A stretch of DNA of 64,000 nt from Gnetum montanum (lineage: Eukaryota > Streptophyta > Gnetopsida > Gnetales > Gnetaceae), in the NCBI GenBank assembly GCA_015680685.1, contig MNCI01033523.1, positions 126,001 to 190,000 of the forward strand, in the 5' to 3' direction. The translations under genes and the position numbers were made by a program. The stretch's first letter is position 1, and each line of letters opens with the position of its first letter. This document shows positions 47,515-59,750 of this stretch, in pieces. A model generated the notes under the pieces. The model saw nothing but the letters and a program-made list of their open reading frames with translations, was not told where the DNA came from and searched no databases.

Positions 47515-49139
47515 TCGCTAAGGACATGCATTGGAGAATATCAACACAATAACTAGAAATATAAACATTAGAGATAATAACCGAAAAGAGTCTACAATCT
47601 TGCAATACCAATACCAAAGCAAATCAAGATAATCAAATATATAGGCAAAAAATAAAAGTAGAGGAGTACAACTCTATTCAAATAATTCTTCTCATTGAGT
47701 TGTAACCACACACACACAAGATCAACCAACTATCTTATGTCATGCAACCACTACCACCCTAGTAGTTAATCTTAAGCTCACTTCTTCACAATGCCAAATC
47801 ATCAAGAATTCACAAGTAGATCCTTCTCATAAAGAGGTCACACTTTTATCTCCCTTATGAATCCTATTGAAGGGATACCTATGGGTTTCCAAAAAATAGT
47901 GATAATTTACCATCCAACATGAGTCCACCTCCTTGGATGGTCAATTCCATCTTTGACTTTGCCTATCAACTTCCTATCATACAAAATAATGGACAAGAAA
48001 TGAAATGGAATGAATGGAGAATGCATGATGAAAAGAGAGGGGAAGAAAGTGTATCACTATAGCCATAGTTAATTATTCAATTTACTCATAGAGCACATTA
48101 GCACACTCTACATACTCCAAGAGATTCACTACCATGTTCCATCACTATTACTCACCCACTCGGTAGGGATAGTTCTCCAAATTTCCCTTCCAAGTGCAAG
48201 GTCACACCTACCACCACTAATGTTATTGAGCCTCAGTTATTCTATAGTCTAACATTTTGTGAAATTAAATTAAGAAAACATGTTATAAGATATCCAAAAT
48301 TCATGATGCTAGTTTGATTTTCCTCCATCCACAAATTTTTCTCTACTAGAATCCTCCCATTGGTCCCTCTAGCTATGCTTACTAATCCCAATCCTAATAG
48401 AGATTATAACACCATGATCAAGAGATGATGAAGATGGTCATGATTTAGGTTAACAATTAAAATTTTCAACACCTAAAAATAAATGGATTTAGAAATTATG
48501 TGGAAGTAGCAATTAAGTTTACCAAATTTTACTAAGAAAGAGACTTCTAGGACTTCATGGCCATGGGTAGGGATAAACTAGGAGATTTTTTTGAACTATT
48601 ACATTTTAATTTAAGCGATCTAGACAATGGATTAAACATGAAAAAGGATTACATGAGTATCAATTCAACTGCTTGCTCTGGCTAAGTTGGGCATGATTGG
48701 TCTATGATGATAAACATATAAATTTGTGTGGTCCAATAGCCATGAGATTACATTAATTTCCCCATCACATATTCTTATCATCATTCTATTATATATATAA
48801 TTTTATATTTATTTTCTTGTTTCTTTTTTCATATTTTCATTTTTACAAGAAAAGGTTTTTTAATATTTTGTAAGGGTTATGAGAACAATTGGAGTGTTGA
48901 ATCACTATTTAAAGTCTTTGAAATGCATGATAGGAAAATTCATCACTTAACACATGTCATGCATAGATTTTCAAGATCATAAATCTCTTCTAACCAACAT
49001 GGCTAGGTAAGGAAGAATAGGCACCTTTAGAAGAATCCTTAATCACAAACCCTTTCCTTCCAATGATCAAGAACTCTTCGAGGATTTTGAAGCTTACACC
49101 CTAATGTGTGAATCCACCACCTACCCATAGGTGTAGTAG
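47515..49139. other. AT-rich DNA without recognisable gene
   Basis: This follows the second N. A short (CA)n is at 47708-47718. It may be the integrase-to-LTR side of the minus-strand gypsy element at 49140-51347, but no domain or LTR edge is visible. Confidence 0.35.
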
Positions 49140-51347
49140 CATTAAGGCTATTTTACCATCTTAAAAGGTCATCATGGCATTTCTTATAGAGCTGCTCTTT
49201 AATAACCAAGTAAGACCTTATCTAGTGTTGGAATCATTGGATTTTATGTTTGTCCCATCTAGGAAAAAGCTTCTGATCCACTAGGTAATTAAGAATGTTC
49301 ACATACCATGGGCATTAATGTCTACTTTTTTATTTAAAATGAATTTACAAATATGACACCCCAAAAATTAATACCTTCCTCATTATTATCAATATGTAAT
49401 TGTGATAGATGATCTACCACCACATTCTCTACTTCCTTATGATAAATCATATGAATGTCAAATTCCTACAAGAGAACCAGCCATCATATCACATAAGAAT
49501 TGGAATCCTATTTATTCATGATAAACCAAATGGTACTATGATCATTCTAAATAAAAATTTTACATCCTAAAACATCATTCCTAAATTGTTTAAGTATAAA
49601 AAAAATGGTCATCCACTTCTTTTTTTGTAATGGTGTATTTTACTAAGGCTCCAAAATGCTTCAAATTACACAATGGATGTAGTAGGACCTCTTTTTCTCA
49701 TCAAATTACATTAGGATGGCACCTAATGCAAACTTAGTAGCATCTATCACTATCTAAAATGATTAAATCCAATTAGGACTATGCAACATAGGAATTTGGG
49801 TAACCTTTTCTTTAGATAGTGGAAGGCATTCTCATAGACCTTGTTACATAAGAATAGAATCTCTTTTTTCATGAACTCAAATAAGAACCTAGATATTCTA
49901 GAATAAAACTTAATGAAATAATGATAATAATCAATGTGGTTAAAGAAAGATCACACCTCTTTAACTAACATGGTGTTTGTGTGATGTTCTTAATGGTGGA
50001 GATCTTGTTAACATTAACTTAAATCTCCGTTTTTGATACTTTATGGCTAAGAATAATGTCCCCAATCATCATCAACTAGATCTTTTTCCAATTTACCTTT
50101 ATGTTCACCTAGCAACAATGATGTAAGATAGATTCAAGCCATTCCAAGTATTTCTAAAATAATTTTTCATAATTGGAAAAGTCATCCATTAAGACTTATA
50201 CACTCTTGTCAATATAATCTTGGAACATGAACATCACCAGCCATTGGAAAATGGTTGGTACACTGCATAATTCAAAGGGCATGTACTTTAAGGTGAAGTG
50301 TCCCATTAATAGTTAAAGGTAGTTTTGGATTGTTCCTCTATGCTAAATTGATTTGATTATAATTGGAGTACCTATCAAGAAAGTTGTAGTACTCCCAACT
50401 AGAGATGTTATCCAATGCCTAGTTCACAAATGATAATAGGAAATGTTCTCTAAAAGTAGTAGAAGCAACCTATAGTTAATATGTACTCTCTAATTCTTCC
50501 CCTTCTTGGATATTACTATAGTTAAACCAATCCAATTACTATTAGATATAGAAACAATGAAACCAGCCTGTAGTAGATGGATGATTTTACCTTTCACCAT
50601 GTCTCACATATTTGGAATAATTTTATGTTGTATTATTCCCCTAGGTTTGACACTTGGATCTATGTATATGCAATGTTGATAGATTGAAGGGTCAATTCCC
50701 ATGACATCATCATGGAACCATGTAAAGGCTTTTCTTCACTTTCCAACAACCTTTTTAAATTTAGCCTTTTGGATGAAAAGAAATTAATGATGATAGGGTA
50801 ACCATGAATAAGAAACAAATACTCCAAGTCTTCTAGAAGCTACTTGAGTTTATGTGGTGATGAAGAAATATCCTAGAACAAATCAAGAGTGCCCTAGAAT
50901 TTAGGATTGTATTACACCATTCCATCTACCTTCATTTTGTTCTCCCTTTTCAAATAAAATAATTCAACCTCATATATGACAAGATCATCAATTAATCTCT
51001 CAAACACCTAATGTGTTACTTCATCAATGAACCATTCTTCAAGAACATTTACATTTTTGATGACATAAAAATTCTCTATAACATAGCAATGGCAACTAGA
51101 CTTTCCACAAGACTAGCAAGGATCACATGACATCCACTTTTACTATGCCTTTATAGTTGTATATTTCCTAAAAATTTCAAGAAGAACACTTTGGAAAACT
51201 AACTTGGCATCAATTATACTTAGCCAATCTCTTCCCATAATGATAGGAAAGCTATCTTCCATCCTATTTTTTGGTTTAATTACCAAGAAATCAACAAGGT
51301 ATGATCATTCCACCAAAGTAGTCATAACATCATTCACTTTTCCCACA
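49140..51347 (-). pseudogene. pol: Minus-strand gypsy protease, RT and RNase H (broken)
   Basis: From right to left: protease C-terminus (FPIIMGRDWLSIIDAKL at about 51255-51205), RT start (LLQAGFIVSISNSNW at about 50590-50540, then the VVPKK-type ISKKGKN), the FLDRYSNYNQINLA block at about 50380-50340, MPFELCSVPTIFQ at 50282-50244, and the catalytic MDD at 50189-50181, intact. RNase H ends with EFDIHMIYHKEVENVVVDHL at about 49473-49414, then a linker to about 49140. Many stops. No integrase is seen. The MDDFS form of the catalytic block fits the Athila/Tat side of gypsy. The protease is cut at 51347 by a Tat LTR. Confidence 0.7.
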
Positions 51348-52292
51348 TGAAAGACCACCAAAAATTCATGTTTGTAACCTTCATTTCCCAACTTGAGGTA
51401 AGATTTCATTGTGAATGTAAGATTTGTAGTCCATGAGCTACAATCTTGAATACTTTGGCTTTTGGAGTTGAAAATACCTTAAAAGTAATTGTTTCCTTAC
51501 TTCACAAGTGGAAAAAGGTACCTCATGTCTATATTTTTGACTATTTATAGTAAACAAATGGATTTCAGTGGCCATAGTATTCCAAAATTACTATCAATGG
51601 TAACTATGTTGAGAATGGATGATCATTGCACATACAAATTAACACCAATCTATTAACAATCATGATAGTGGTGTACAAATCCAAAAAATAGCCAAATCCA
51701 CCCTATAAAAACCCAACATAGATACTTTATTCCATTCCAAACCTTCACACAAGCAACTACATTTTTTTCATTTTCACAACCAGAAAAGCCTTTTGCAACC
51801 TTATTTTCACTTTGGTAGCAAAACTAGTACTACGCTAGGCATGGAGATTCCCACATATTACCATTGCACTAGAAGTCAAATACCATTTCCATTATCACAT
51901 TTCTGATCCTAGTGAAAATTGATAAGCAGTTGTTAAAAATGGGACTTGGGAAGAATCCAAATTGTGGAGGTGACATGGAACATAACCTACCTTCTCCAAT
52001 GAACGTCAAGCTCTTGAAAACAACTTCTTATCCTTCTGGTACAAAATTTGTACTTCATAAACCTTATTCTTTATTTTTCATTTAAATAAATTTATAGTTC
52101 ATCGTGTACAAATTTTAGTTTACATTTTCATTTCTGTGTCTATTTTCATTCTAGATCTACACCTTCAAATTCATTTCCATTTACACATTTTCATTGTCCT
52201 TTCTATTTACACTTTTATAAGTCCTTGGTTGATCAACAAAACCATCTAGGGCACCTTGAATTCCATTTCCAAAGGCCCTTCAAATTCAAGGT
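51348..52292 (+). mobile_element. 5' LTR of Tat copy 3
   Basis: Start TGAAAGACCACCAAAAATTC. The block at 51401-51535 matches LTR 2 at 19101-19240 and the end (aagtccttggttgat at 52219-52233) matches LTR 1. A TATA-like TATAAAAA is near 51704. It is shorter than LTR 1 because the agcatgac-rich U3 part is mostly missing. The exact end is uncertain. Confidence 0.7.
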
Positions 52293-52940
52293 TAAAATGG
52301 TTCCAGTGCTTGGGATTTTTGGTTTCCATTCCAACAATCAAAATTTCTAGGTCCAATAGTTTTCTTACTCTAGAAGGAGGGCCTCCACCAAAATTCTTGG
52401 ACAAAACCTACTATCACATTTTCAAGTTTTGAAATATGCAAACATATTCCATTGAAATCTTAGAAACTAGCATAGTTGGGCTTTTGCTATATTTTCACAA
52501 TAATTGCTAGATTTCTAGGGGCCAACATAGTCTACTAGGAAAACCCAAATCTAGAAATCCAATCTCATCCACCATTTTCCATTTTCACCACTCAGCATAG
52601 TTGATTGGGATTCTCTATCTAAATCTAATTCTATTTGATGTAGAATCCAACGAAATAGATAATAGTAGTCAAAGTAGCCACTATAGTCACTATAGCCATA
52701 GTAGTTATACTAGTCACAGTAGCCACAGTAGGAACCCAATTCCATCCATGATGAAATAGATGAATTTTACTATTTTCATCAGTTAGTAACAATTTCCCAC
52801 TGCCTTTTCATTTTTAGTCAACTACATTAGTAGATTATCCCACTTATTATGTTTTTTACAAAAAATAGTAAAAAGGCTAAAACCATCTTTTGATAATGTC
52901 TTTCAGCTAATCAACCATCTTACCCATTAACCTAACAAAT
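52293..52940 (+). other. Leader of Tat copy 3 with 9-bp minisatellite
   Basis: Untranslated leader between LTR and gag. At 52664-52735 eight units of 9 bp (agtagccac, tatagtcac and variants) form a short array. No coding block is seen. Confidence 0.55.
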
Positions 52941-53240
52941 ATGGCATCCAACCAAGATGTAGTTCATATTTATGAGCCAAAAGACCTTACAGTAATAGAA
53001 CAAAGATAATCACTTAGGCAATGGTGTAGAAAACTCAAATTTTGTGATCATCAACAACGAGTTCTACAACCTCCTTTGTGCCAAGATACAAGCTAGACTC
53101 CTAATACCACACTTTGAATCTAATGCTAAGCATTAATTCAAAATCATATGCTAGGATGGGAAAAATACATCTAGTGTAGGGTTAGCTCTTCCAATTCCCT
53201 TGCTTCATCCTACATGTTATCTATCTTTTTGAGTTGATTA
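52941..53240 (+). pseudogene. gag: Tat copy 3 gag, N-terminal piece
   Basis: ATG at 52941 opens MASNQDVVHIYEPKDLTV, followed by a stop and a Trp/Arg/Lys-rich stretch. It lies after the leader where gag should start. It ends at the LTR-like sequence at 53241. The assignment to gag is by position more than by motif. Confidence 0.4.
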
Positions 53241-54110
53241 TGTTGGAGATAATTCTTGGATGTTTTGGCATGTTTGGATGTATCTTGGATTATTTTGATT
53301 AGTTTAGGAGGTTCCAAGGTCTATGGGAACTTTTTGGGAGGCATCTGAAGGCTTCTAGCATCAAAACAAGCATTTTTATTTTTGGCACCTTCAAGATAGA
53401 TCCCTTTGCAAAAAGAAAGATGTCTTTCCTAAGGTGAAGACATCTCCCAAAAATATTATACATCTCTTCCAAAAGTAGGCCTTTCATAATAAACATCCTA
53501 GCAACACCAAAGATGATCCAGATGCATGGGGAAACCTCTAAAAGCACTTGTTCCAATTTGGGAAATAGCCAAAGCAAGATAGATATAGCCATGGAGAAGA
53601 TGTGAAGACTTGGAAAACATCTAAAAAATTTGAAGTTGAGTTGAGGTAAGGTTTCTAGGATTTTCAACTTCTGATTGCTTATAAATATTGATGTAATTCA
53701 CCATTATTGAAAGAAGAGAGAGCATAACCTTGACCATGAGCAAGAGAGAAAGCTTGTGAGAGTTTAGGGAGGAAATCTTGTTCAAGGAAGTTGAGAGAGA
53801 GGTAAGGAAGACCACTTGAGAAAGATTAGGAGAATCTCTTATAAGTGTCTTATCTTGAGCTTGGGCTCCATTGTGAGTAATTGAGGATTGTGAGGGGACA
53901 AGTGTGACCTCTAAGATCCTTGGAAGAGTTGCGAGTTAAGCTTGGCTTCTCATCTTTACTGTATTTTTATATGTATTTTGAAAATTATATTAATATAAGG
54001 AATATTTTCCCCATTTTATTATGTTGTTCTTATTTTCTAAGCTAGATCTACTTGGAAGTTGTGGATTGGGTCCTATTAGGGTATATCAAGGTGCAACCCT
54101 TGCATCAACA
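53241..54110 (+). mobile_element. LTR-like sequence inside Tat copy 3 gag
   Basis: Starts TGTTGGAGAT and ends about GCATCAACA, as expected for an LTR (TGTTGG...CAACA). It contains a TATA-like cttataaatatt near 53680 and gaagacatct words. No polymerase belongs to it, so it looks like a solo LTR. The five bases before it (gatta) and after it (tctca) do not match, so either the right end is wrong or the duplication is lost. Confidence 0.45.
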
Positions 54111-54157
54111 TCTCATCTCTTTATGACCAAATCCTCTTCACTAACTTTTATGTAAAA

Positions 54158-56500
54158 ATGCCCATAAAACTTATAGAAGTTGAAGCGTTTGGTGAGGGAA
54201 TTAGCTTAGAGGATCACCAAGAAGAGGAAGATGAGTTTGAGGCTAAACAAGAGCTAAACACCTTCATTGGAAGTCTTTTCCAATATTTCATTCCCCAAAC
54301 AACTACACCCAACTCCATGTCTCTTAGCTCATCAATGAGACAATTCCCTTCATCTAACTCTTCTCCTATTCATCCTACCACATTTAGGTACACACCCATT
54401 ATTGCCACATACCAAACATAACCTATGTCTTAGTCCACCTTCTTTCTCTCATTGATACCCTTTTCCACATAGCCTTACTCTATTTACTAGCATTGGTGAT
54501 GTCTACCTCATCATCTTCTTTTTTCATACTAATGGGACCCTCATTGGGGCCCCAAGTAACACAAGACTCTCATACTTCTTTCATCCCCTTTGTGCCTCAA
54601 GTTCTAGCACAAACATCCTTTTCCTTGTTTAGCCCATCTATGACCATCATAACCTAGCCTCTCCCTTTGATATTGTAGCTTATCATGAGGCTACAAGCCT
54701 CTCGAATACCTCCTCAACCATCGACACATGCATCAAATCCCACAAGAATGCCCCAAGACTTGGATCAAGCCTTACAAATGATCCAAGACTTATATGAAGA
54801 GCTACAAAAACTCAAGACCAATACAACTCAGATGGTCAAGGTTCTATATTTCTACCAAGATGATCCTATAAGCTCTACAGTGCCTCAAATAACCTTTCCC
54901 ATGAGTTTTCCTATTTGATATTTCACCAAATATAATGGTGAATGAAATTCTAATGCACATCGAGTAACCTTCTAATCTAAGTACCTCTTTTTATAAGCTT
55001 AGCCTCACTCAGTATTACAGGTTTTTCCCATGTCCCTCAAGGGAAAGGTCTTAGATTAGTTTCAAATCTTACCTAGTGGTCCTATCTCTTCCATTAAAAA
55101 ATTAATAGACCAATTTTTCAACTTCTTAAGATACAACTTGAAGTTGGACACCACATTGGACCAACTAATGATGGTTCCACTAGAACTAGTTAAAAGGTTC
55201 ATTCAAAGGTGGAACTTAACACTTAATGAGATTCTAGAGCCTATTGCTAAAACTCACCTCTTGGACATCTTTAAGAGAGTAGTAAATGACTTTATCAACT
55301 CAAATTTTTACTAACTAGAGACCTGGTCACTAACCCAAGCCTTCTCACAAACTAAGAACATTGAGGAAGTAGTTAAGGCAAGCAACGATCTGGCCTATGT
55401 AGCCTATAAAATGCAAAGAGGGATAGGAGCAAGCCCAATCAAGAACATAAAACCATGGATGAAGTATCAAAAGAGTTAAAATAAGGGAAAAGGCAAGGAT
55501 CACCACCACACAAAACATCCTAAGACTCATCACAACCGTTCACTTCCTACATGCCAAATCAACCAAGATCAAACTTTGGGCAAAAGGATAGGTCTAAGTA
55601 CATAAGGTTACCTATGAAGCTCTCTAACCTTCTAGAATAGTTACTTAAATGCAACCATATATAACATAACCAACTATCTGAAGAAGCTCATAAGAGGCAT
55701 GATCATCTTTGCAACATAGCTAGAGACCCAACAATAGCTATTAAAGATAATCCTAAGCTACCAAAGTACCTCAAATTGGATAGGTATTGTCATTATCATG
55801 AAATGGCTTGTCATGACACTAATTTTTTCCTAGCATTAAAAGATGATCTCCAAAAGATGATTGATTGTGGAGAGTTTGTATTGAATGAGCCCCAACTCTC
55901 CAAGCACCAACAACAACTCCTATACTGTAACTTCATTTATGGAAACAAAAATCTGTCTAATCCTCCTAGGAAATTGTTTGTCATTAGAGTACCACTACAA
56001 CCCCAAAATAAAAAGCATAAAGAGCCTTTGTAATATGGTTACCACCTCCTTTGGCCTCTAAGAACCCTTTCATAATATGAATCCCAACTTCAATGGCATC
56101 AACACCACAACCAAGATCACAAGTTGCTAATCCTTCAAAGCCTAGGAAACCCTTTTTTATCTAGGTCCCTTCACCTTCAACATGTAAGCCAATAACAACC
56201 CATGACCAAAGCCCACCTATAGTGGTCCACAACTCATAGGTTAGCAAGAATCCATCATTACAACAATGACAAAATTAACTTGTTGCCAAACCAACAACAA
56301 AGCTCTCTAAAGGTGGTTAATAATAAAAGTTTTCAAACCAAGCTACACCAAGATCAACTACACCCATGGACAAGGGGCCTAAGGTACATGGACCAAAACC
56401 AAAGTCACAAACCCAAGAAAATATGGAAGAGATTAATACCACTAATGTTAAAAGGTTGCATGTTAAGGAGAAGAGTTGCCTTGCAATAATGGACCAAGGA
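54158..56500 (+). pseudogene. gag: Tat copy 3 gag (broken)
   Basis: An acidic start (54158-54250), Pro/Ser/Thr-rich middle (54300-54700), short coiled coil (DLDQALQMIQDLYEEL at 54757-54804), then the capsid domain at 54930-55330. The capsid has FPMSLKGKVLD, FFNFLRYNLKLDTTLDQL, KRFIQRWN and a HLLDIFKRVV block. The tail has YCHYH and HDTNFFLALKDDLQKMIDCGEF at 55785-55884, matching copy 1. Stops mostly replace Gln or Trp codons. Confidence 0.75.
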
Positions 56501-56739
56501 AAATGATCCCTAAAACAAAAGAACACATTGCCAAACTTGTATGATCTTGTCATGACATCTCCTACTCATAGGAACATACTAGCTCAAGTGTTGACCTCTA
56601 TGCTTGTAAGCAAAGACATGCCTACCAATAGAGAACTGATTCACTATATCATTGAGCAAACTTGACTTAGAGAAAATGGGCATCAATCTATGCAGAACTT
56701 TCATGACAATGAAGTAAACATTAACTCTTAAAATGAAGA

Positions 56740-57015
56740 AGTTCTATCTGCTCCTATCCTTATCACCATACATGTTGGTAGATATAAGGTCCATCATATT
56801 CATGTAGATGATGGGATAGTAGCTAATGTGATACCATATTCCATTGTTGATAAGTTAGGCTAAACCAAGAATATCCAAGAGACCACTACCTTAACACTCA
56901 AGTCATTTAATGACGTAGGGGTAGTAGTGCAACATTCCATCTCCTGGGATTTCATGGTTAGTGAGCAATTTCCCAGATCTACTAACTTTATAGTAGTCTA
57001 AGAAACACCTAATTT
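56740..57015 (+). pseudogene. pro: Tat copy 3 protease, N-terminal half
   Basis: ILITIHVGRYKVHHIHVDDG at about 56757-56815 is the protease start with its active-site region, followed by NVIPYSIVDKLG as in copy 1 (NVIPFPVIKNLG). The frame breaks off in the FNL block near 57015, before the ILGRxWL motif. Confidence 0.65.
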
Positions 57016-57145
57016 CAACTTGACCGAGAGGGAAAACTAAATTGGGTAAGTGGTAGAGAAATAGAGGGATGAGTGATTTTTTTTTTTAGTTATCTTGTGA
57101 TCTCATCTAGTAGTCAGGCTTCATTAAAATCAGCTCAGCCAATTA

Positions 57146-57148
<3 letters not shown>

Positions 57149-57206
<58 letters not shown>
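57149..57206 (+). repeat. (GA)n-(TA)n microsatellite
   Basis: About 15 GA repeats run directly into about 13 TA repeats. It lies between the broken Tat protease and the helicase fragment, close to that breakpoint. Confidence 0.9.
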
Positions 57207-57208
<2 letters not shown>

Positions 57209-57334
57209 CTAGTGGAGCAGTTTCATGAGCAATGAGTAGAATTTAATTTTTTTTTAAGTTTATATGTTATCAATTATCATTATAAATGTTCAAGTTATTA
57301 AAATATTAATAGAACTATTTAAATAACATCACTA

Positions 57335-57720
57335 TTTTCATTCCAAAGGTGTTTCAACCTTCCCAAGTCCAAATATCGACATGGAGTACCTTTTCCCACT
57401 TGGGAAGTAAGGCAATAACAACTTTTGAAGCATTTTTTGGATCCAAAAAGCTAAAATATGCAAGAATTCTTTATAGGTACCTATTCCAATGCTCAAACTA
57501 GAATTAATGGTTCTTGTGTTAATGTTAAATGTCATGGCTCCTATGGATGCCATGACAAGTAAAGCATAATGTTTTTCATGGTAGTATTTCATGAAAGCAT
57601 TACGAATCATGCCTATGAGAAATGATTTTCCTATATAAGCTGATCCCTAGATAATCATTCGTAGAGGGGAAACAGCTTCATCTATTGACTGTGAAAACAT
57701 CATGTGCCTTACAATTTTAT
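57335..57720 (-). pseudogene. PIF1-like helicase fragment
   Basis: On the - strand the frame reads PLRMII, a stop, then GSAYIGKSFLI, a Walker A motif (GxxxxGKS) at 57646-57623. It is followed by an MIRNAFMKY helix and AMTFNINTRTINS at about 57535-57497, the block after the ATP site in PIF1 helicases (family pattern G-x-A-A-x-N-I-x-G-x-T-I-H-S). A degraded Walker B region and the FG..-FGDFGQLPPV block appear as IFGLGKVETP near 57370-57340. Plant sequences of this type come from PIF1 genes or from Helitron RepHel proteins. I see no Rep domain or Helitron end, so the source is open. Confidence 0.6.
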
Positions 57721-58675
57721 TGTAGCATTTCTTTTTCTTTGCACATAGATTATTAGAATCATAGACACTATAGTCACAATTAATAACAATCATGGAGCAA
57801 GGTGATTTATTGTTGGCAATAAATCCTGTAGCAAACTTTGCAATTTCTTAATTCATATTGTAGACACTCTATTTGGTTGGGCATAGAGACTACTTGTTGC
57901 TCATCAACTATTTAACTATGCTTGAGCAATAGCTTATTATTTCAAATCCAACCTACATCTTGTATATGCTACAAGTATCCTATGTGTCACTAACGATGAG
58001 AGATATTTTATTTATAATTTCAATTTTCATACTTTTGAAATCTAAAGCTAGTGCAAAGGAGTTGCATGGCTTCACTAGAAAGCAAGAATCATCATTTCAT
58101 TTTATACTATTACAAAACATCATCAGTTCAGATCCCATTACAAATATCACAGGGCCCTCTTCTGAAGTCTTACCAAACTAGAGCAACAACAACTACCTAT
58201 ATACATTCAGTGAAGAAACATGTGTGTACTTTGTCCATGCAAGAGTTGTAGCAATCAATCAAAAAAAATTCACATGATGATGATGATGTTGTTGTTGATC
58301 ATGATATTACACCAAGTTATTGTCCAAGCCAACCAGCACTACAATGCAACCAAAGCACATACCTTTTATTACAGATGTAGAGGACCATTCCCAACCATAC
58401 CATGAATGAACAATGCTATAATTATGTTTTGTCTCTCATTTTAACTTTTGCATTTGTGGGCAACTTGATTCCAAAAACTTGTTCCTTGGTTTTGTGTTAA
58501 TAAGTTTACGTTGCCTCCATGAGCAAGTGGAGCCTAGGAAAGTTGATTATGAATTGGTTGGAGAAAAAATGATAGTATTATGTTTTAATTATTGGTAAAT
58601 TTTTCAAGGGAAAACATGCTTTGTAAATGTTGAACACCAAAGCATAAGGATTTTCATGTAAATTACCCTCCAGCA
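57721..58675. other. Spacer with unrecognised + strand frames
   Basis: On + at 57990-58180 a frame starts with a Met followed by a hydrophobic stretch (ILFIISIFILL), like a signal peptide, then SSFHFILLQNI and DPITNITGP. After a stop the same frame goes on with NNNYLYTFSEETCVYFVHARVV to about 58260. A second signal-like frame follows at 58275-58405. It could be a decayed secreted-protein gene, but I do not recognise it. Confidence 0.3.
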
Positions 58676-59007
58676 TGATAAGAATTAACACGGAATAAAA
58701 TAATAGGTCTAAGAATAGAGTAGATATGAGGAGAAATAGAAATATCTTATTCAAATGTGGTACATCAAAGCTATTATCAAATGGTCTATTTATAATAGGC
58801 TAAGTCCACCAAACTTCCATTATTTTTCTAATTGAACTTGGAGGTTAGAATTACATCATGATAACCCATTAAACTTAAATTGATTCTTGTAATAGAAACA
58901 GGATTAACTCCCATTCTTTTCTAATGGAACCTGGAGGTTAGAATTACTAACAGACTCAACCATAACTTAAATTGATTCTTGTAAAAAAGTAGAATTAATA
59001 ACTAACA
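58676..59007 (-). mobile_element. 3' LTR of the copia element
   Basis: 332 bp, aligned along its length with 63247-63579 (shared words: ggagaaatagaaatat, gtggtacatcaaagcta, aggattaactcccattc). Diverged at many sites, so the insertion is old. Confidence 0.9.
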
Positions 59008-59016
59008 TCCCCCTTA
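59008..59016 (-). other. Polypurine tract of the copia element
   Basis: On the - strand taaggggga directly before the LTR start TGTTAG at 59007. Confidence 0.8.
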
Positions 59017-59054
59017 ATCCTAATTTGGAAAAACCATCATTCCAAGCATACACT

Positions 59055-59750
59055 TTATTTGGCAAAGGCATCATACTTCAATGGTTTGGTGAGAATGTTT
59101 GCCACTTGGTCTTTGGACTTGCAATACACCAATTCAATTGCTTTCTTTTCAGCTTGATCTCTTAGAAAATGATAGCATATGTTAATGTGTTTACTTCTTT
59201 CATGTGTGATAGGATTCTTTGCCAAGTCAATCGCAAAAAATATTATCAACAAATATATTCATTGGCCGCATGACTAGAGCATGGATTTAGCTCATCACAT
59301 TACCTAACCATATTTCTTAACATGTAGCTGAAGCTACAACAACATATTCTACCTCACAAGTTAAAAGTGCAACTATGGGTTACTTTTTTTATGACCATGA
59401 ACAAGCTATAGCACCAAAATTAAAACAATAACTAGAAGTGTTTTTCCAGTCATCTAAATATCCACCCCAATCATTGTAATAATATCCTATAAGAGCATAA
59501 TTATTAAATGAGGAATAGAATAAACCATGATCATAGGTGCCCTCTAGGTACCATACGATTCTTTTGGTCACTTGCATATGAGGTTGACCAAGAAATCTCA
59601 AAATCCTGCTAATCAAACCAACACCATAAGAGATGTCCAACATTGTGTATGTGAGGTATATCAAACTCAATAATTTTCTTGAAATAAGTTGAATCAACAA
59701 GTGACCCTTCTCCATTCTTTGATAATTTTGTGCCAACCTTCATGAGAGTT
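59055..59750 (-). pseudogene. pol: Copia RNase H (broken)
   Basis: SLIYLTYTMLDISYGVGLIS at about 59680-59620 and RIVWYLEGTYDHGLFY at about 59555-59510 are the RT-to-RNase H connection. AKNPITHERSKHINICYHFL at 59225-59166, then IELVYCKSKDQVANILTKPL, is the well-known C-terminal RNase H block. Stops are few in these parts. The frame ends at the TAA near 59054, followed by the PPT. Confidence 0.85.

Larger units (their letters stand above)
51348..57015 (+). mobile_element. Ty3/gypsy Tat-lineage retrotransposon, copy 3 (5' LTR, gag, protease)
   Basis: LTR start TGAAAGACC at 51348, leader, gag starting 52941, an inserted LTR-like sequence at 53241-54110, the rest of gag, and a protease that breaks off near 57015. 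It has no RT or integrase. Gag and protease align with copy 1 (1-1958) and the LTR with those of copies 1 and 2. That one element spans the inserted LTR is inferred from order and orientation. Confidence 0.65.
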
